From: an uncultured Collinsella sp.
GTDB taxonomy: Bacteria > Actinomycetota > Coriobacteriia > Coriobacteriales > Coriobacteriaceae
Assembly: GCA_902478365.1 (NCBI GenBank)
Contig: CABSKX010000008.1
Location: 1-49,803, forward strand
Length of the DNA stretch: 49,803 nt
Reading direction: 5' to 3'
Positions 26,945 through 34,954 of the stretch are shown piece by piece. Position 1 is the first letter of the stretch. Each line of letters starts with the position of its first letter. A program made the translations under genes and the position numbers. The notes below the pieces were generated by a model. It had not been told where the DNA came from, did no database searches, and saw nothing but the letters and a program-made list of their open reading frames with translations.

Positions 26945-27628
26945 ATGTCCGATTCGAGCGACAGTTCTAAGCCGCGACCCAAGACTGCGGCCGTTCCACA
27001 CTACACGGTGGGTGAGGAGATCATGAACTCCGTCACCCATGGTGTCGGCTGCCTGCTGGGTATCGCGGGCCTGGTGCTCCTGATCGTATTCGCTGCCCTG
27101 CGCGGCGGAGGTCCGGCCCACATGGCCGCGGCGATTGTCTATGGTGTCAGCATTATTCTTGAATATCTGGCCTCCACGCTCTACCACGCGATTCAGCCCG
27201 CGGGCGCCAAGCGCGTGTTTCGCATCATCGACCACAGCTGCATCTACCTGCTCATAGCCGGTAGCTATACGCCGTTTTGCCTCATCACGCTTGCAAACGA
27301 CGGCGGTCCTATGCTGTTCTTTGCCGTGTGGGCCATCGCCATTATCGGCATCGCCCTCGAGTGCTTTATGCGCGAGCGTCAACCGCACTGGGTAAGCGGC
27401 CTGGTCTACCTGCTGATGGGCTGGCTCGTCGTCTTTAAGCTGCCCGAACTTGTGGCGCTGCTCAACCCCGTCGCGCTTGCCCTGCTCGCCGTCGGCGGCG
27501 TGTGCTATACCGTGGGCGTGCCGTTCTATATCGCCAAAAACGTGCGCTATCTGCACAGTGTTTTCCACTTGTGGGTGCTCGCCGGCAGCATCTTCCAGTT
27601 CATGGCGGTGATCCTCTTCGTAATCTAG
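26945..27628 (+). CDS. hemolysin III family membrane protein (YqfA/TrhA-like)
   Basis: This is a 227-residue seven-helix protein of the hemolysin III/PAQR-like family. Typical residues are visible: GEEIMNSVTHGVGCLLG at the start, SSTLYHAI-type LASTLYHAIQP, RIIDHSCIYLLIAGSYTPF and the late LHSVFHLWVLAGSIFQF, which together supply the conserved His/Asp metal site. Despite the name, the family is linked to membrane homeostasis rather than lysis. A TTG at 26927 is in frame. The ATG at 26945 is preferred, with GGAGG at 26929-26933 a little far away. Confidence 0.88.
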   Translation: MSDSSDSSKPRPKTAAVPHYTVGEEIMNSVTHGVGCLLGIAGLVLLIVFAALRGGGPAHMAAAIVYGVSIILEYLASTLYHAIQPAGAKRVFRIIDHSCIYLLIAGSYTPFCLITLANDGGPMLFFAVWAIAIIGIALECFMRERQPHWVSGLVYLLMGWLVVFKLPELVALLNPVALALLAVGGVCYTVGVPFYIAKNVRYLHSVFHLWVLAGSIFQFMAVILFVI

Positions 27629-27735
27629 CGACCGCGCCCACGGCCCCGCTCGCGCGGGCGACCGGCGCAATTGCCGTATCCGCCATCAACGTTTTACCTT
27701 AACGTCCCGAATCTTGGAGGTTCGAGAAACTCCCG

Positions 27736-29109
27736 ATGGACATAACCATCTCCCTTATTACCACGCTTGTCCTGACGCTTATCAACGGCTACTTCTCCAT
27801 GTCCGAGATGGCTCTCACCACGGCTAAGCGCGCCGTGTTGGAGCACGATGCCGAGGAGGGCGATAAGCGCGCCGAGCGCGCCGTCCAGCTCGCCGCCGAC
27901 TCCGATCAACTGTTGGCCACCATCCAGGTCGCCATCACGCTCGTGGGCTTTGCCTCGTCCGCCGTCGCCTCGACGAGTCTGTCCGACCCGCTTGCCACGT
28001 GGCTCATGAGCTTTGGCATCGCGCCGCTCTCTGCCATCGCGCGCGGCCTGGCGCCGGTCATCATCACCGTCGCCGTCGCCTTCGTGTCCATCGTGATCGG
28101 CGAGCTCGTGCCCAAGCGCATTGGTCTGGCCAATGCCGAGGGCGTGTCCAAGCAAGTCGTGGGGCCGCTTTCGGTGTTCCAAAAGATCGCCCGCCCGCTC
28201 GTGTGGCTGACCGGTGCCTGCTCCGACGGCCTGGCCCGCATCCTGCGCATCAAGAGCGCCGATGATCGCCAGAACGTCTCGGAGGAAGAGATTAAGTACA
28301 TGGTCTCGGAGCAGGACGACCTGCTCGACGAGGAAAAGCGCATGATCCACGAGATCTTCGATCTGGGCGACACCGTGGCTCGCGAGGTCATGGTGCCGCG
28401 CGTGGACACCACCATGTGCGAGGATGACGAGACGGTCGCCGACGTGCTGTCCACCATGCGCCAGACCGGCTTCAGCCGCATCCCCGTCTATCATGAGGAC
28501 CCCGACAACGTCGCGGGCATCGCGCACATCAAGGACCTGATCCAGCCCGCGCTCGACGGCAAGGGTGACCAGCCCATCGCCGATTATCTGCGCGACGCCA
28601 CCTTTGTGCCCGATACCAAGGACATCCTGCCGCTGCTGTCCGAGATGCAGACCTCGCACGACCAAATCGTAGTGGTCGTGGACGAGTACGGCGGCACGGC
28701 CGGCATCATCACCATCGAAGATATCGTCGAGGAGATCGTCGGCGAAATCGAGGACGAGTTCGACCCCGACAACAAGTACCTCACGCGCCTTTCGCGCCGT
28801 GAGTGGCTCGTCGATGGGCGTTTTTCGTGCGATGACGCGATTGAGCTTGGTTGGCCGCTCGAGGAAAGCGATGATTATGAGACCATCGCCGGCTGGATTT
28901 TGGAGCTTTGCGACTCGGTGCCCGACATCGGAGAGGTGTTTGAGGTCGCGGGGTACAAGTTCAAGGTACAGTCGATGCGTGGCCAGCGCATCTCGCTCAT
29001 TCGCGTGATCGCTCCGGCCGAAACCGATAAGAAGGATTCCGAGTCCTCGGCAGAGAAGCCGGCGGCGTCGGGTGCGGGCTCTGTGGATCCGCACGATGGC
29101 GACGAGTAG
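27736..29109 (+). CDS. HlyC/CorC family protein (DUF21, CBS pair, CorC domain)
   Basis: This 457-residue protein has an N-terminal DUF21/CNNM membrane domain (about 1-190) with helices and the phrase IGELVPKRIGLANAE. A CBS pair (about 205-335: VMVPRVDTTMCEDDETVADV and IVVVVDEYGGTAGIITIEDIVEEIVGEI) follows, then a CorC_HlyC domain (about 350-430) and an acidic Ser/Glu-rich tail. Family members are Mg2+/Co2+-efflux-related or metal-homeostasis proteins. The next gene begins 24 bases on and is probably co-transcribed. The 107 bases upstream hold GTTTTACC and TTGGAGG but no clear promoter. Confidence 0.92.
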   Translation: MDITISLITTLVLTLINGYFSMSEMALTTAKRAVLEHDAEEGDKRAERAVQLAADSDQLLATIQVAITLVGFASSAVASTSLSDPLATWLMSFGIAPLSAIARGLAPVIITVAVAFVSIVIGELVPKRIGLANAEGVSKQVVGPLSVFQKIARPLVWLTGACSDGLARILRIKSADDRQNVSEEEIKYMVSEQDDLLDEEKRMIHEIFDLGDTVAREVMVPRVDTTMCEDDETVADVLSTMRQTGFSRIPVYHEDPDNVAGIAHIKDLIQPALDGKGDQPIADYLRDATFVPDTKDILPLLSEMQTSHDQIVVVVDEYGGTAGIITIEDIVEEIVGEIEDEFDPDNKYLTRLSRREWLVDGRFSCDDAIELGWPLEESDDYETIAGWILELCDSVPDIGEVFEVAGYKFKVQSMRGQRISLIRVIAPAETDKKDSESSAEKPAASGAGSVDPHDGDE

Positions 29110-29133
29110 GGCAAGGAAGAGTAGGGGAGAGTT

Positions 29134-29967
29134 ATGGCAGGCCTGTTCAACATCCTTAAGGTCACCGTCAGCGAGGACAAGATTTGCGCGCACGTGCTGG
29201 TGAACCCCGGTATGCCGCTCATGACCTCGGAGGATATCGAGGCCACGGCGCGCGTGTACTACCTGGTGCCCGCGATTGCCAAGCATCTGTGCCTGGGCGA
29301 TTCGGGTCGCGAGTTCCAGGACTGCATGGGCCAGACCGAGCTTTGCCACCTGCTGGAGCACGTGACGGTCGAGCTCATGAACGAGACCGGTCTTGCCGGC
29401 AGCATTTCGTGCGGTCGCACGCGCGTGAGCGAGCATGACGAGCGTGTCTTTGAGGTTGAGCTTTCGTGTCCCGATGACGCATTGGCCATTGGCGCGCTGT
29501 CGTCGGCGACCTTTATGATGGACTGGGCGTACCTGCACGCCGACCAGCCGGCCCCCGACGTGGAAGGCACGGTCGCGGGCCTGCGCAACCTGGTGCTGGG
29601 CATGCGTGCCGAGGCCGAGGGCAAGGACCCGCACGAGGCCGTTGCCGCTGCGAGCGGCGAGGACGTGGCCGAGGATGTGCCCGAGGGCGACGCTCCTGCC
29701 GACGCCGACACTGAGCCCGTTGCCGAGGCGCCCGTTGAGCCCGAGTCTGCGGAGCCCCAAGGCGTCCCGAGCTTTGACGACGAGCCGCAGATGCCAATCG
29801 ATACCGAGGGCGCGGTCGCCGAGAACCACGAGGCCCCCGCGGCCGTCTTTGGCGGTGCGGCAACGGCCCCGTCCGGCTCGGCGCATGAGGGCAACCTGCC
29901 GCTCGTCGATGGCGCCGGCGAGAACCCGGCCGCCACGGTCGCCATGCCGGCTATGCCGCAGGAGTAG
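29134..29967 (+). CDS. stand-alone cyanophycin-synthetase N-terminal-like domain protein
   Basis: This is a 277-residue protein. Residues 1 to about 165 resemble the N-terminal domain of cyanophycin synthetase, most clearly in TELCHLLEHVTVELMNETGL, SCGRTRVSEHDERVFEVEL and the following ALAIGALSSATFMMDWA. The ATP-grasp and Mur-ligase domains that do the chemistry are absent. The remaining 110 or so residues are an acidic, Ala/Pro/Glu-rich tail that looks disordered. It lies 24 bases after the CorC-type gene. In cyanophycin synthetase the N-domain helps bind and position the polymer, but a function here would be a guess. The similarity is by eye, so medium confidence. Confidence 0.6.
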   Translation: MAGLFNILKVTVSEDKICAHVLVNPGMPLMTSEDIEATARVYYLVPAIAKHLCLGDSGREFQDCMGQTELCHLLEHVTVELMNETGLAGSISCGRTRVSEHDERVFEVELSCPDDALAIGALSSATFMMDWAYLHADQPAPDVEGTVAGLRNLVLGMRAEAEGKDPHEAVAAASGEDVAEDVPEGDAPADADTEPVAEAPVEPESAEPQGVPSFDDEPQMPIDTEGAVAENHEAPAAVFGGAATAPSGSAHEGNLPLVDGAGENPAATVAMPAMPQE

Positions 29968-30046
29968 GCTCACTCGCTTATCACCATCATGTACCTGCGC
30001 TTTTACCGTACGCAGATGAGCACGACGGCAAGTGTTGCGCTGCGGG

Positions 30047-30052
30047 TATAAT
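30047..30052 (+). promoter_or_regulatory. -10 element before the YtxH gene
   Basis: A consensus TATAAT lies about 50 bases upstream of the YtxH-protein start, with no clear -35. A small hairpin GGGCAT/GTGCCC (30070-30085) follows in the leader. Confidence 0.5.
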
Positions 30053-30103
30053 GGACAGCATTCAAACGGTGGGCATCGAGGTGCCCGCAGGAGAGGAATG
30101 ATC

Positions 30104-30493
30104 ATGGGAAAGACTTTCAGCTTTGTCTCCGGTGCGCTCTTTGGTGCTGCCGCCGGCGCTATCATCGGCGTTGCTCTGGCCCCGCGCTCGGGTGCCGAGA
30201 CCCGCGCCATGGCCGCCGATATCGCCAACGACGCCTGGGACAACATGCGTGACACCTACGAGCACAGTGCCGAGGAGGCTCGTGCCGCGGTCAGCGACTT
30301 TGGTCCGATGGTCGACGCCAAGACCGATGACCTGCGCGCCAAGGTCGACCTGGCCCGCGAACGCATGGACCAGCTTCGCGAGCAGCTCAACGACGCCATC
30401 TCGGGCGGCAACGTGACGCCCGCCGCCGACGTCGTGGTCGAGAACGTCGCTGAGACCGACACCGAGGCCACGGAGCCCTCGACCGAGGCATAA
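30104..30493 (+). CDS. YtxH domain protein
   Basis: This 129-residue protein starts with a Gly/Ala-rich membrane helix (FVSGALFGAAAGAIIGVALAP) followed by RSGAETRAMAADI. That is the hallmark of YtxH-type general stress proteins, with a long helical, charged coiled-coil after it and an acidic end. AGGAGAGG (30089-30096) fits the ATG at 30104 better than the one at 30098. Its stop overlaps the next start (TAATG). Function of the family is not known in detail; it is membrane-associated and often stress-induced. Confidence 0.82.
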   Translation: MGKTFSFVSGALFGAAAGAIIGVALAPRSGAETRAMAADIANDAWDNMRDTYEHSAEEARAAVSDFGPMVDAKTDDLRAKVDLARERMDQLREQLNDAISGGNVTPAADVVVENVAETDTEATEPSTEA

Positions 30494-31248
30494 TGCGCGC
30501 AGGGGATTTTGTCGGCGTCAAGGTTTATCGTAAGCCTGCCGAAGACAAGCGCACCAAAAAGGACGGCACGCCGCGCAGCCCTAAAAAGCTCGGCAAGATT
30601 CACTTTCCCGTCTTTACCCCGGGCGGTACGCGCGTGGTGGGCTTTATGGTTCGCCAGTCCGATATCGCGGGTATGATCGAGCGCCCCGACCGGTTTGTGG
30701 CGCTCGATGCCATCGGCGTCTATGAGGGCGCTGTCGCGGTCGACGACGTCAAGGGCACCTACGATGCCGCCGCGGCCAAGCGCCTCGATATCAACCTGGA
30801 CGATTGCATCATCTGGGTTGGCATGGACGTGCGCACGGAATCGGGCGATGTCGTGGGCTACTGCTCGGACGTTGAATTCAAGCCGCGTTCGGGCATTGTA
30901 CAGACGTTCTATGTGACCGCCAGCGCCGCATCGAGCATGTTGGTGGGCGACACGCAGGTGCCGCCGACGATGCTGCGCGGCTACGAGAACGGCGCGATGA
31001 TTGTCTCGGACGAGGTCAAGACGCTCGGGTATTCGGGCGGCGCGGCCGCCAAGGCTGCCGAGGCCAGTGTCGTGGTGGGCGATAAGGTCAAGAAGGGCGC
31101 CAAGGTGCTCGATGACAAGGGATCGGTCGCCGTGGACAAGGGCAGCCGCGCACTGGGCAAGCAGCTCGGCAAGACGCGCGGTATGTTTAAGGCCTTTAAG
31201 GACGAATATCAAAAGGCGAGCGGGGGCTCGTCAAAAGCTAGCAAATAG
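30493..31248 (+). CDS. PRC-barrel-like protein
   Basis: This is a 251-residue soluble protein. Residues about 35-150 look like two PRC-barrel-type beta units (GTRVVGFMVRQSDIAGM and SGDVVGYCSDVEFKPRSGIV). The C-terminal third is Lys/Ala/Gly-rich and probably unstructured (VVVGDKVKKGAKVLDDKGS, then SSKASK). It is translationally coupled to the YtxH gene by a one-base overlap, so the two products probably act together at the membrane. No enzyme motif is visible. The PRC assignment is by eye. Confidence 0.6.
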   Translation: MRAGDFVGVKVYRKPAEDKRTKKDGTPRSPKKLGKIHFPVFTPGGTRVVGFMVRQSDIAGMIERPDRFVALDAIGVYEGAVAVDDVKGTYDAAAAKRLDINLDDCIIWVGMDVRTESGDVVGYCSDVEFKPRSGIVQTFYVTASAASSMLVGDTQVPPTMLRGYENGAMIVSDEVKTLGYSGGAAAKAAEASVVVGDKVKKGAKVLDDKGSVAVDKGSRALGKQLGKTRGMFKAFKDEYQKASGGSSKASK

Positions 31249-31269
31249 CGACGTACCAAATGATGGGAG

Positions 31270-31299
31270 GCGAGCCGGAGACATGTTGCTCCGGCTCGC
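31270..31299 (+). terminator. hairpin after the PRC-like gene
   Basis: GCGAGCCGGAG (31270-31280) and its perfect complement (31289-31299) are followed by TGTGTTT. The stem is strong and the T-run weak. Confidence 0.6.
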
Positions 31300-31320
31300 T
31301 GTGTTTATGGGGGAGGGCAC

Positions 31321-32727
31321 ATGCGCCAAAACGGATCTAACTTAAACGGGCCCTCGGGTGCGCGTCCGACGGCGCGCCGCGACCTGGGGCAGCTGCCCAG
31401 CGGCCAGCGTCGACGTCGCCGTAAGCCCGGCGCGATGTACCTCAACCATAGCCGTGGGTTTAGCGATCGCAGCGCGCGCATCGGCAACGGGCGCTCGCCG
31501 CGCCGACCGTCCCGCCTGCCCTATGCGCTCATCGCCGTGGGTTGCGCGCTCGTGCTGTTTATCGCTGCCGTCGTGGGCTACGTCAACCGCAGTGTGGACG
31601 TGGAACTCAACGGGCAAAAGACCGCGGTGCGCGTGGGCTCTACGTTGCAGAATCTTATCGACGATCAAAGCCTGACCGAAACGTACGACGCCGGCGATCT
31701 GCTGGCCGTCGACGACGGCGTGCTCAAGCGCCATGGCGGCGAAAAGCTGTCGGTGAAGGTCGACGGCAAGCGCGTGAAGCAAGGCAAATGGGACAGTCGC
31801 GAGCTTACGGGTGGCGAGAAGGTGACGGTCAAGGACGGCCGCAACGTGTACGAAAAGCACGAGGTCCAGGCCACGACTATCGAGCCAAAGCTTAAGGTCG
31901 AGGGCACAGGTGCCATTGAGTATGTCAAAACCTGGGGCGTTCAGGGCCGCTCCGAGGTATGGGTCGGCGAGCAGTCGGGCAAGACGCAGGACCGCGGCGA
32001 GGTCGTGCCCGCCACCGACTGCGTGGTCGAGTGCGCAAGCGTAGCGCCCAAGGGCAACGAAAAGTACGTGGCCCTGACATTTGACGAGGGTCCGAGCGGA
32101 GCGACCAAGCAGATCTTGCAGGTGCTCAAGGAAAAGGGCGTCACGGCGACGTTCTTCCTTTCGGGCGATGCCGCGGAAGCCTCGCCCGCTACTGCCAAAG
32201 CGATTGTCGATGCCGGGTGCGAGATTGGTTCCAACAGCTACAGCGATGATTCTCTCAAGGGCGAGGATCGCGAGACGGTGCGCAAGCAGATCACGAAGGG
32301 CACCGAGTCGATTAAGTCGGCGACCGGCGTCGAGACGATGCTGCTGCGTGCCCCCTACGCCGCGTTTGACGAGCAAAACTGGATTGACTCGATGGACCTG
32401 GTGTCCGCCGTGGTTTCGTGGAATATCGATTCGGGCGACTGGCTGCTCAACGGCGCTGACGAGCAAGTATCGACCGTGCTCGACTCGATGACGCCGGGCA
32501 ATATTGTGCTGCTCACCGATAGCGATGAGTGCGCCGAGCAGACGCTCGAGGCGCTGCCGCAGATTATCGATGGCCTTGTCGCCGACGGCTACAAGATCGT
32601 GACGCTCAGCGACCTGGTCAAGACGGACACGGCATTGAGCAAAAAGCTCACCTCGCTCACCAAGGTTTCCATGCCCAAAAACGCCGTGTTCCCCCAACTC
32701 CCCGAGGACGACGACACCACAGAGTAG
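31321..32727 (+). CDS. membrane-anchored polysaccharide-deacetylase homologue with degenerate active site
   Basis: This 468-residue protein has a basic cytoplasmic N-terminus (1-65), one membrane helix (about 67-88) and an external region with beta-rich, DUF348/G5-like units (about 90-185). A NodB-type domain (about 248-440) follows. The fold landmarks are all there, but catalytic residues differ: TFDDGPS reads TFDEGPS (E256); the His-x3-His metal pair of GNHTYSH reads GSNSYSD (N305, D309); RPPYG reads RAPYA; and the closing LLH reads LLT (T399). WNIDSGDW is kept. Only the first Asp (D255) survives, so metal-dependent deacetylation is unlikely. It may bind peptidoglycan or glycan without cutting. 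GGGGGAGG precedes the ATG. Confidence 0.82.
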   Translation: MRQNGSNLNGPSGARPTARRDLGQLPSGQRRRRRKPGAMYLNHSRGFSDRSARIGNGRSPRRPSRLPYALIAVGCALVLFIAAVVGYVNRSVDVELNGQKTAVRVGSTLQNLIDDQSLTETYDAGDLLAVDDGVLKRHGGEKLSVKVDGKRVKQGKWDSRELTGGEKVTVKDGRNVYEKHEVQATTIEPKLKVEGTGAIEYVKTWGVQGRSEVWVGEQSGKTQDRGEVVPATDCVVECASVAPKGNEKYVALTFDEGPSGATKQILQVLKEKGVTATFFLSGDAAEASPATAKAIVDAGCEIGSNSYSDDSLKGEDRETVRKQITKGTESIKSATGVETMLLRAPYAAFDEQNWIDSMDLVSAVVSWNIDSGDWLLNGADEQVSTVLDSMTPGNIVLLTDSDECAEQTLEALPQIIDGLVADGYKIVTLSDLVKTDTALSKKLTSLTKVSMPKNAVFPQLPEDDDTTE

Positions 32728-32751
32728 TCATTGGGGACGTGCTTAAACGAC
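32727..32751. repeat. short hairpin element at gene end, copy 3 (inverted)
   Basis: GTCATTGGGGACGT followed by TTAAACGAC. This is the reverse complement of the elements at 20718 and 24226, and again begins on the G of a TAG stop. A further GGGACGG-type sequence follows at about 32761. Confidence 0.6.
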
Positions 32752-32879
32752 TGGTCGTTTGGGACGGTCTTAATCGCTTTGTCCCACCACACCCATCCGG
32801 CTCTATGTCACGGATACGTCAGCGTTTGGTATGCCTGCGATGTGCAGCGCATAAATTCGGTGCCGCAGCGCGATGCTGA

Positions 32880-32888
32880 TGCTATAGT
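32880..32888 (+). promoter_or_regulatory. extended -10 promoter of the magnesium locus
   Basis: TGC-TATAGT (TGn extended -10) would start transcription near 32895, giving a leader of roughly 205 bases before the TTG start at 33102. No good -35 is visible, as is usual for extended -10 promoters. Confidence 0.45.
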
Positions 32889-32915
32889 TACTGCGGTTAA
32901 TGAGGGTCAAGAGAA

Positions 32916-33076
32916 AGGTTACAGGTGAAATCCAAACCTCGACCATACAGTCGATGACCCCATGCAGGTGCTTTCTGCGCGTGCACGGGGTGTGAGCGCC
33001 GAGCGGCGTGCCGCCCGCGCATGCGTATACATATCTAAAAGTCCACGGATTGCGCGCCGGCATGGTCGCGCGGTCC
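32916..33076 (+). promoter_or_regulatory. structured 5' leader of the magnesium locus
   Basis: Successive stems can form: AGGTT/AACCT (32916-32939), CGAC/GTCG (32940-32953), ACCCC-a-TGCA with TGCA-c-GGGGT (32957-32991), CGCC/GGCG (32997-33008), and a 10-bp stem with two G-U pairs, 33047-33056 with 33067-33076. The last lies 14 bases before the ribosome-binding site. The order and density of stems suggest a regulatory RNA, but I could not match the conserved core of the M-box or any other riboswitch class. Confidence 0.45.
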
Positions 33077-33101
33077 GCAGGAATAATGATGGGGAGCACC
33101 A

Positions 33102-34946
33102 TTGAATTATCTGAGTGAGATGCTCAAATTGCCGGTCTTGGACGTCGACGGCGAAAAGCTCGGCGTGGTTAACGATTTTGGCATTGCAACCGGCGAAGTT
33201 TTTCCGCACGTGACGTCGCTCGCGTTCCGTGGTCCCGGCAAGACGCCGTTTATGATCAGCTGGCGCAAATGGGTCGACCGTATCGACGAGACGGGTGTAC
33301 ACCTTAAGACGTCGGCCACCGAAATCCGTTTTTCGTACTTGCAGCCGACCGAACTCTTGCTTGCCCGCGACGTGCTTAACAAGCAGATTGTCGACACGCA
33401 GGGCATGAAGGTCGTGCGCGTAAATGACATCAAGTTCTCCATGTCGGGCGAAAATCAGCTGCGCCTGCTGGGTGCCGAGGTCGGCGCCCGCGGTCTGCTG
33501 CGCGCGATCAGCCCCACACTCGAGCATGTCGTCGAGGGCTTTATGAAGCATCTGGGCAAACCGCTCAGCGAGGACATTATCGCCTGGTCTTACATGGACC
33601 TGCTCGATCGCTCGACTAAGAACATCCAGCTCTCGGTGTCGCACAAGACGCTTGGCGAGCTGCATCCTGCCGACATCGCTGACATCATCGAGCAGCTCGA
33701 CCCGCGCCTGCGTGCGCAGGTGTTCGCACAGCTCGACACGGCACAGGCCGCCGAGGCCATCTCGGAGTTCGATGACGACGAGCTCATGACCGAGATGCTC
33801 GAGGGCCTGTCCGATACGGACGCATCGTCGATGCTGGCCATGATGGACCCGGACGACGCCGCCGACCTGATCGACGAACTCGATTATGAGAAGGCCGAGA
33901 AGCTCCTGCGCCTGATGGGCGTCAAGGAGGAGAAGGCGATTCGTAACCTGCTGGGCTATGAGGACAACACCGCCGGCCGCATCATGACCTCGGAGTTTGT
34001 CTCGCTGCCCGCCACGGCGACGGTCGGCGATGCCATCGAGGCGATTCGCAAACTCGACGAGGACTTTGAGAGCGTCTATTACGTCTATACCGAGGATCCG
34101 AGCGGCATGCTCACCGGCGTGCTTTCGCTGCGTACGCTGATCGTGGCCGATCGCGACGCCACGCTGGGCCAGCTCGCCTATCGCGACCTGGTCTATGTGT
34201 CGCCCGACGAGGACCAGGAAGACGTGACGGACGAGATGACCAAGTACGACCTGGTTGCCATCCCTGTCTGCGACGAGAACCGTCATATCCTGGGTATCGT
34301 GACCTTCGACGACGCCATGGACGTTATCGCCGAGGAGCATCAGGAGGACCTGCAGATCGCTGGTGTCGGCTCGGGCGATAGCGCGTCGGACGACTCGACG
34401 AACGTGCTCAGCTGGTTCGTGCATCGTCAGTACTGGGTCGTCGTGTGGGGCATCGCCTCGTGCATTATGGCGACGGTGTTGGGGACGGCGCTGGGCTCCG
34501 CGCATCTGGTGGTGTTCCCCATGTGCGCCATGCCGCTCGTGCTGCTTGCTGCCTCGCGCATGGTGTCGTTCGTCAAGAACTACTTCTTGGAGTACGACGG
34601 TCACGACGACGAGCCCAAACCGTACCTGGGATTCTTCTTCCAGAGCACGGGTATGGGTCTGATCCTTTCGCTCGTGACCTATCTGTGCGCGCAGCTGGTG
34701 CGCACTGCCGCGTTCCTCGATGCCCCTATGTTTGAGGAGCAGCTCTTTACCGGCTGCTTTAACATCGCGGCCATCATCTGCCTGGTGGGCAACATGAGCG
34801 CCGTGATTTACCTGATGGTGCTGTTCTGGCGCGATGAGCACGACCTCAATACGTCGGGTACCGCCATGAACGTCATCGCCGTCATGATCTCGTGTGTGGC
34901 GTACTGCGCTGCTGCGGTGCTGCTCACCATGTCGGTCATGGGGTAG
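33102..34946 (+). CDS. MgtE-like Mg2+-sensor domains on an atypical membrane domain
   Basis: This is a 614-residue protein. Residues 1-145 hold two PRC-barrel-like units (LPVLDVDGEKLGVVNDFGIA and LNKQIVDTQGMKVVRVNDI). An MgtE N-type superhelical domain follows (about 185-290: LHPADIADIIEQLDP, MMDPDDAADLIDEL), then a CBS pair (about 295-412, beginning YEDNTAGRIMTSEFVSL). These are the acidic cytoplasmic parts that sense Mg2+ in MgtE. Residues 443-614 form about five helices, but the MgtE pore signature (GGNAGTQ) is absent. It may be a regulator or a divergent channel. The start is TTG with GGGGAG at 33091-33096; an ATG at 33120 is the alternative. The NRAMP-type gene follows after 8 bases. Confidence 0.8.
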   Translation: MNYLSEMLKLPVLDVDGEKLGVVNDFGIATGEVFPHVTSLAFRGPGKTPFMISWRKWVDRIDETGVHLKTSATEIRFSYLQPTELLLARDVLNKQIVDTQGMKVVRVNDIKFSMSGENQLRLLGAEVGARGLLRAISPTLEHVVEGFMKHLGKPLSEDIIAWSYMDLLDRSTKNIQLSVSHKTLGELHPADIADIIEQLDPRLRAQVFAQLDTAQAAEAISEFDDDELMTEMLEGLSDTDASSMLAMMDPDDAADLIDELDYEKAEKLLRLMGVKEEKAIRNLLGYEDNTAGRIMTSEFVSLPATATVGDAIEAIRKLDEDFESVYYVYTEDPSGMLTGVLSLRTLIVADRDATLGQLAYRDLVYVSPDEDQEDVTDEMTKYDLVAIPVCDENRHILGIVTFDDAMDVIAEEHQEDLQIAGVGSGDSASDDSTNVLSWFVHRQYWVVVWGIASCIMATVLGTALGSAHLVVFPMCAMPLVLLAASRMVSFVKNYFLEYDGHDDEPKPYLGFFFQSTGMGLILSLVTYLCAQLVRTAAFLDAPMFEEQLFTGCFNIAAIICLVGNMSAVIYLMVLFWRDEHDLNTSGTAMNVIAVMISCVAYCAAAVLLTMSVMG

Positions 34947-34954
34947 GTGGTCGC

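Noticed and set aside
29968..30103. Longer YtxH gene starting at 30032
   Set aside because: That frame would begin ahead of the TATAAT box at 30047 and pass through the leader hairpin. The ribosome-binding site at 30089-30096 fits ATG 30104.
32889..33101. M-box (ykoK) magnesium riboswitch
   Set aside because: The order of conserved single-stranded segments of the M-box cannot be found. Only the general fact of a structured leader is kept as a finding.
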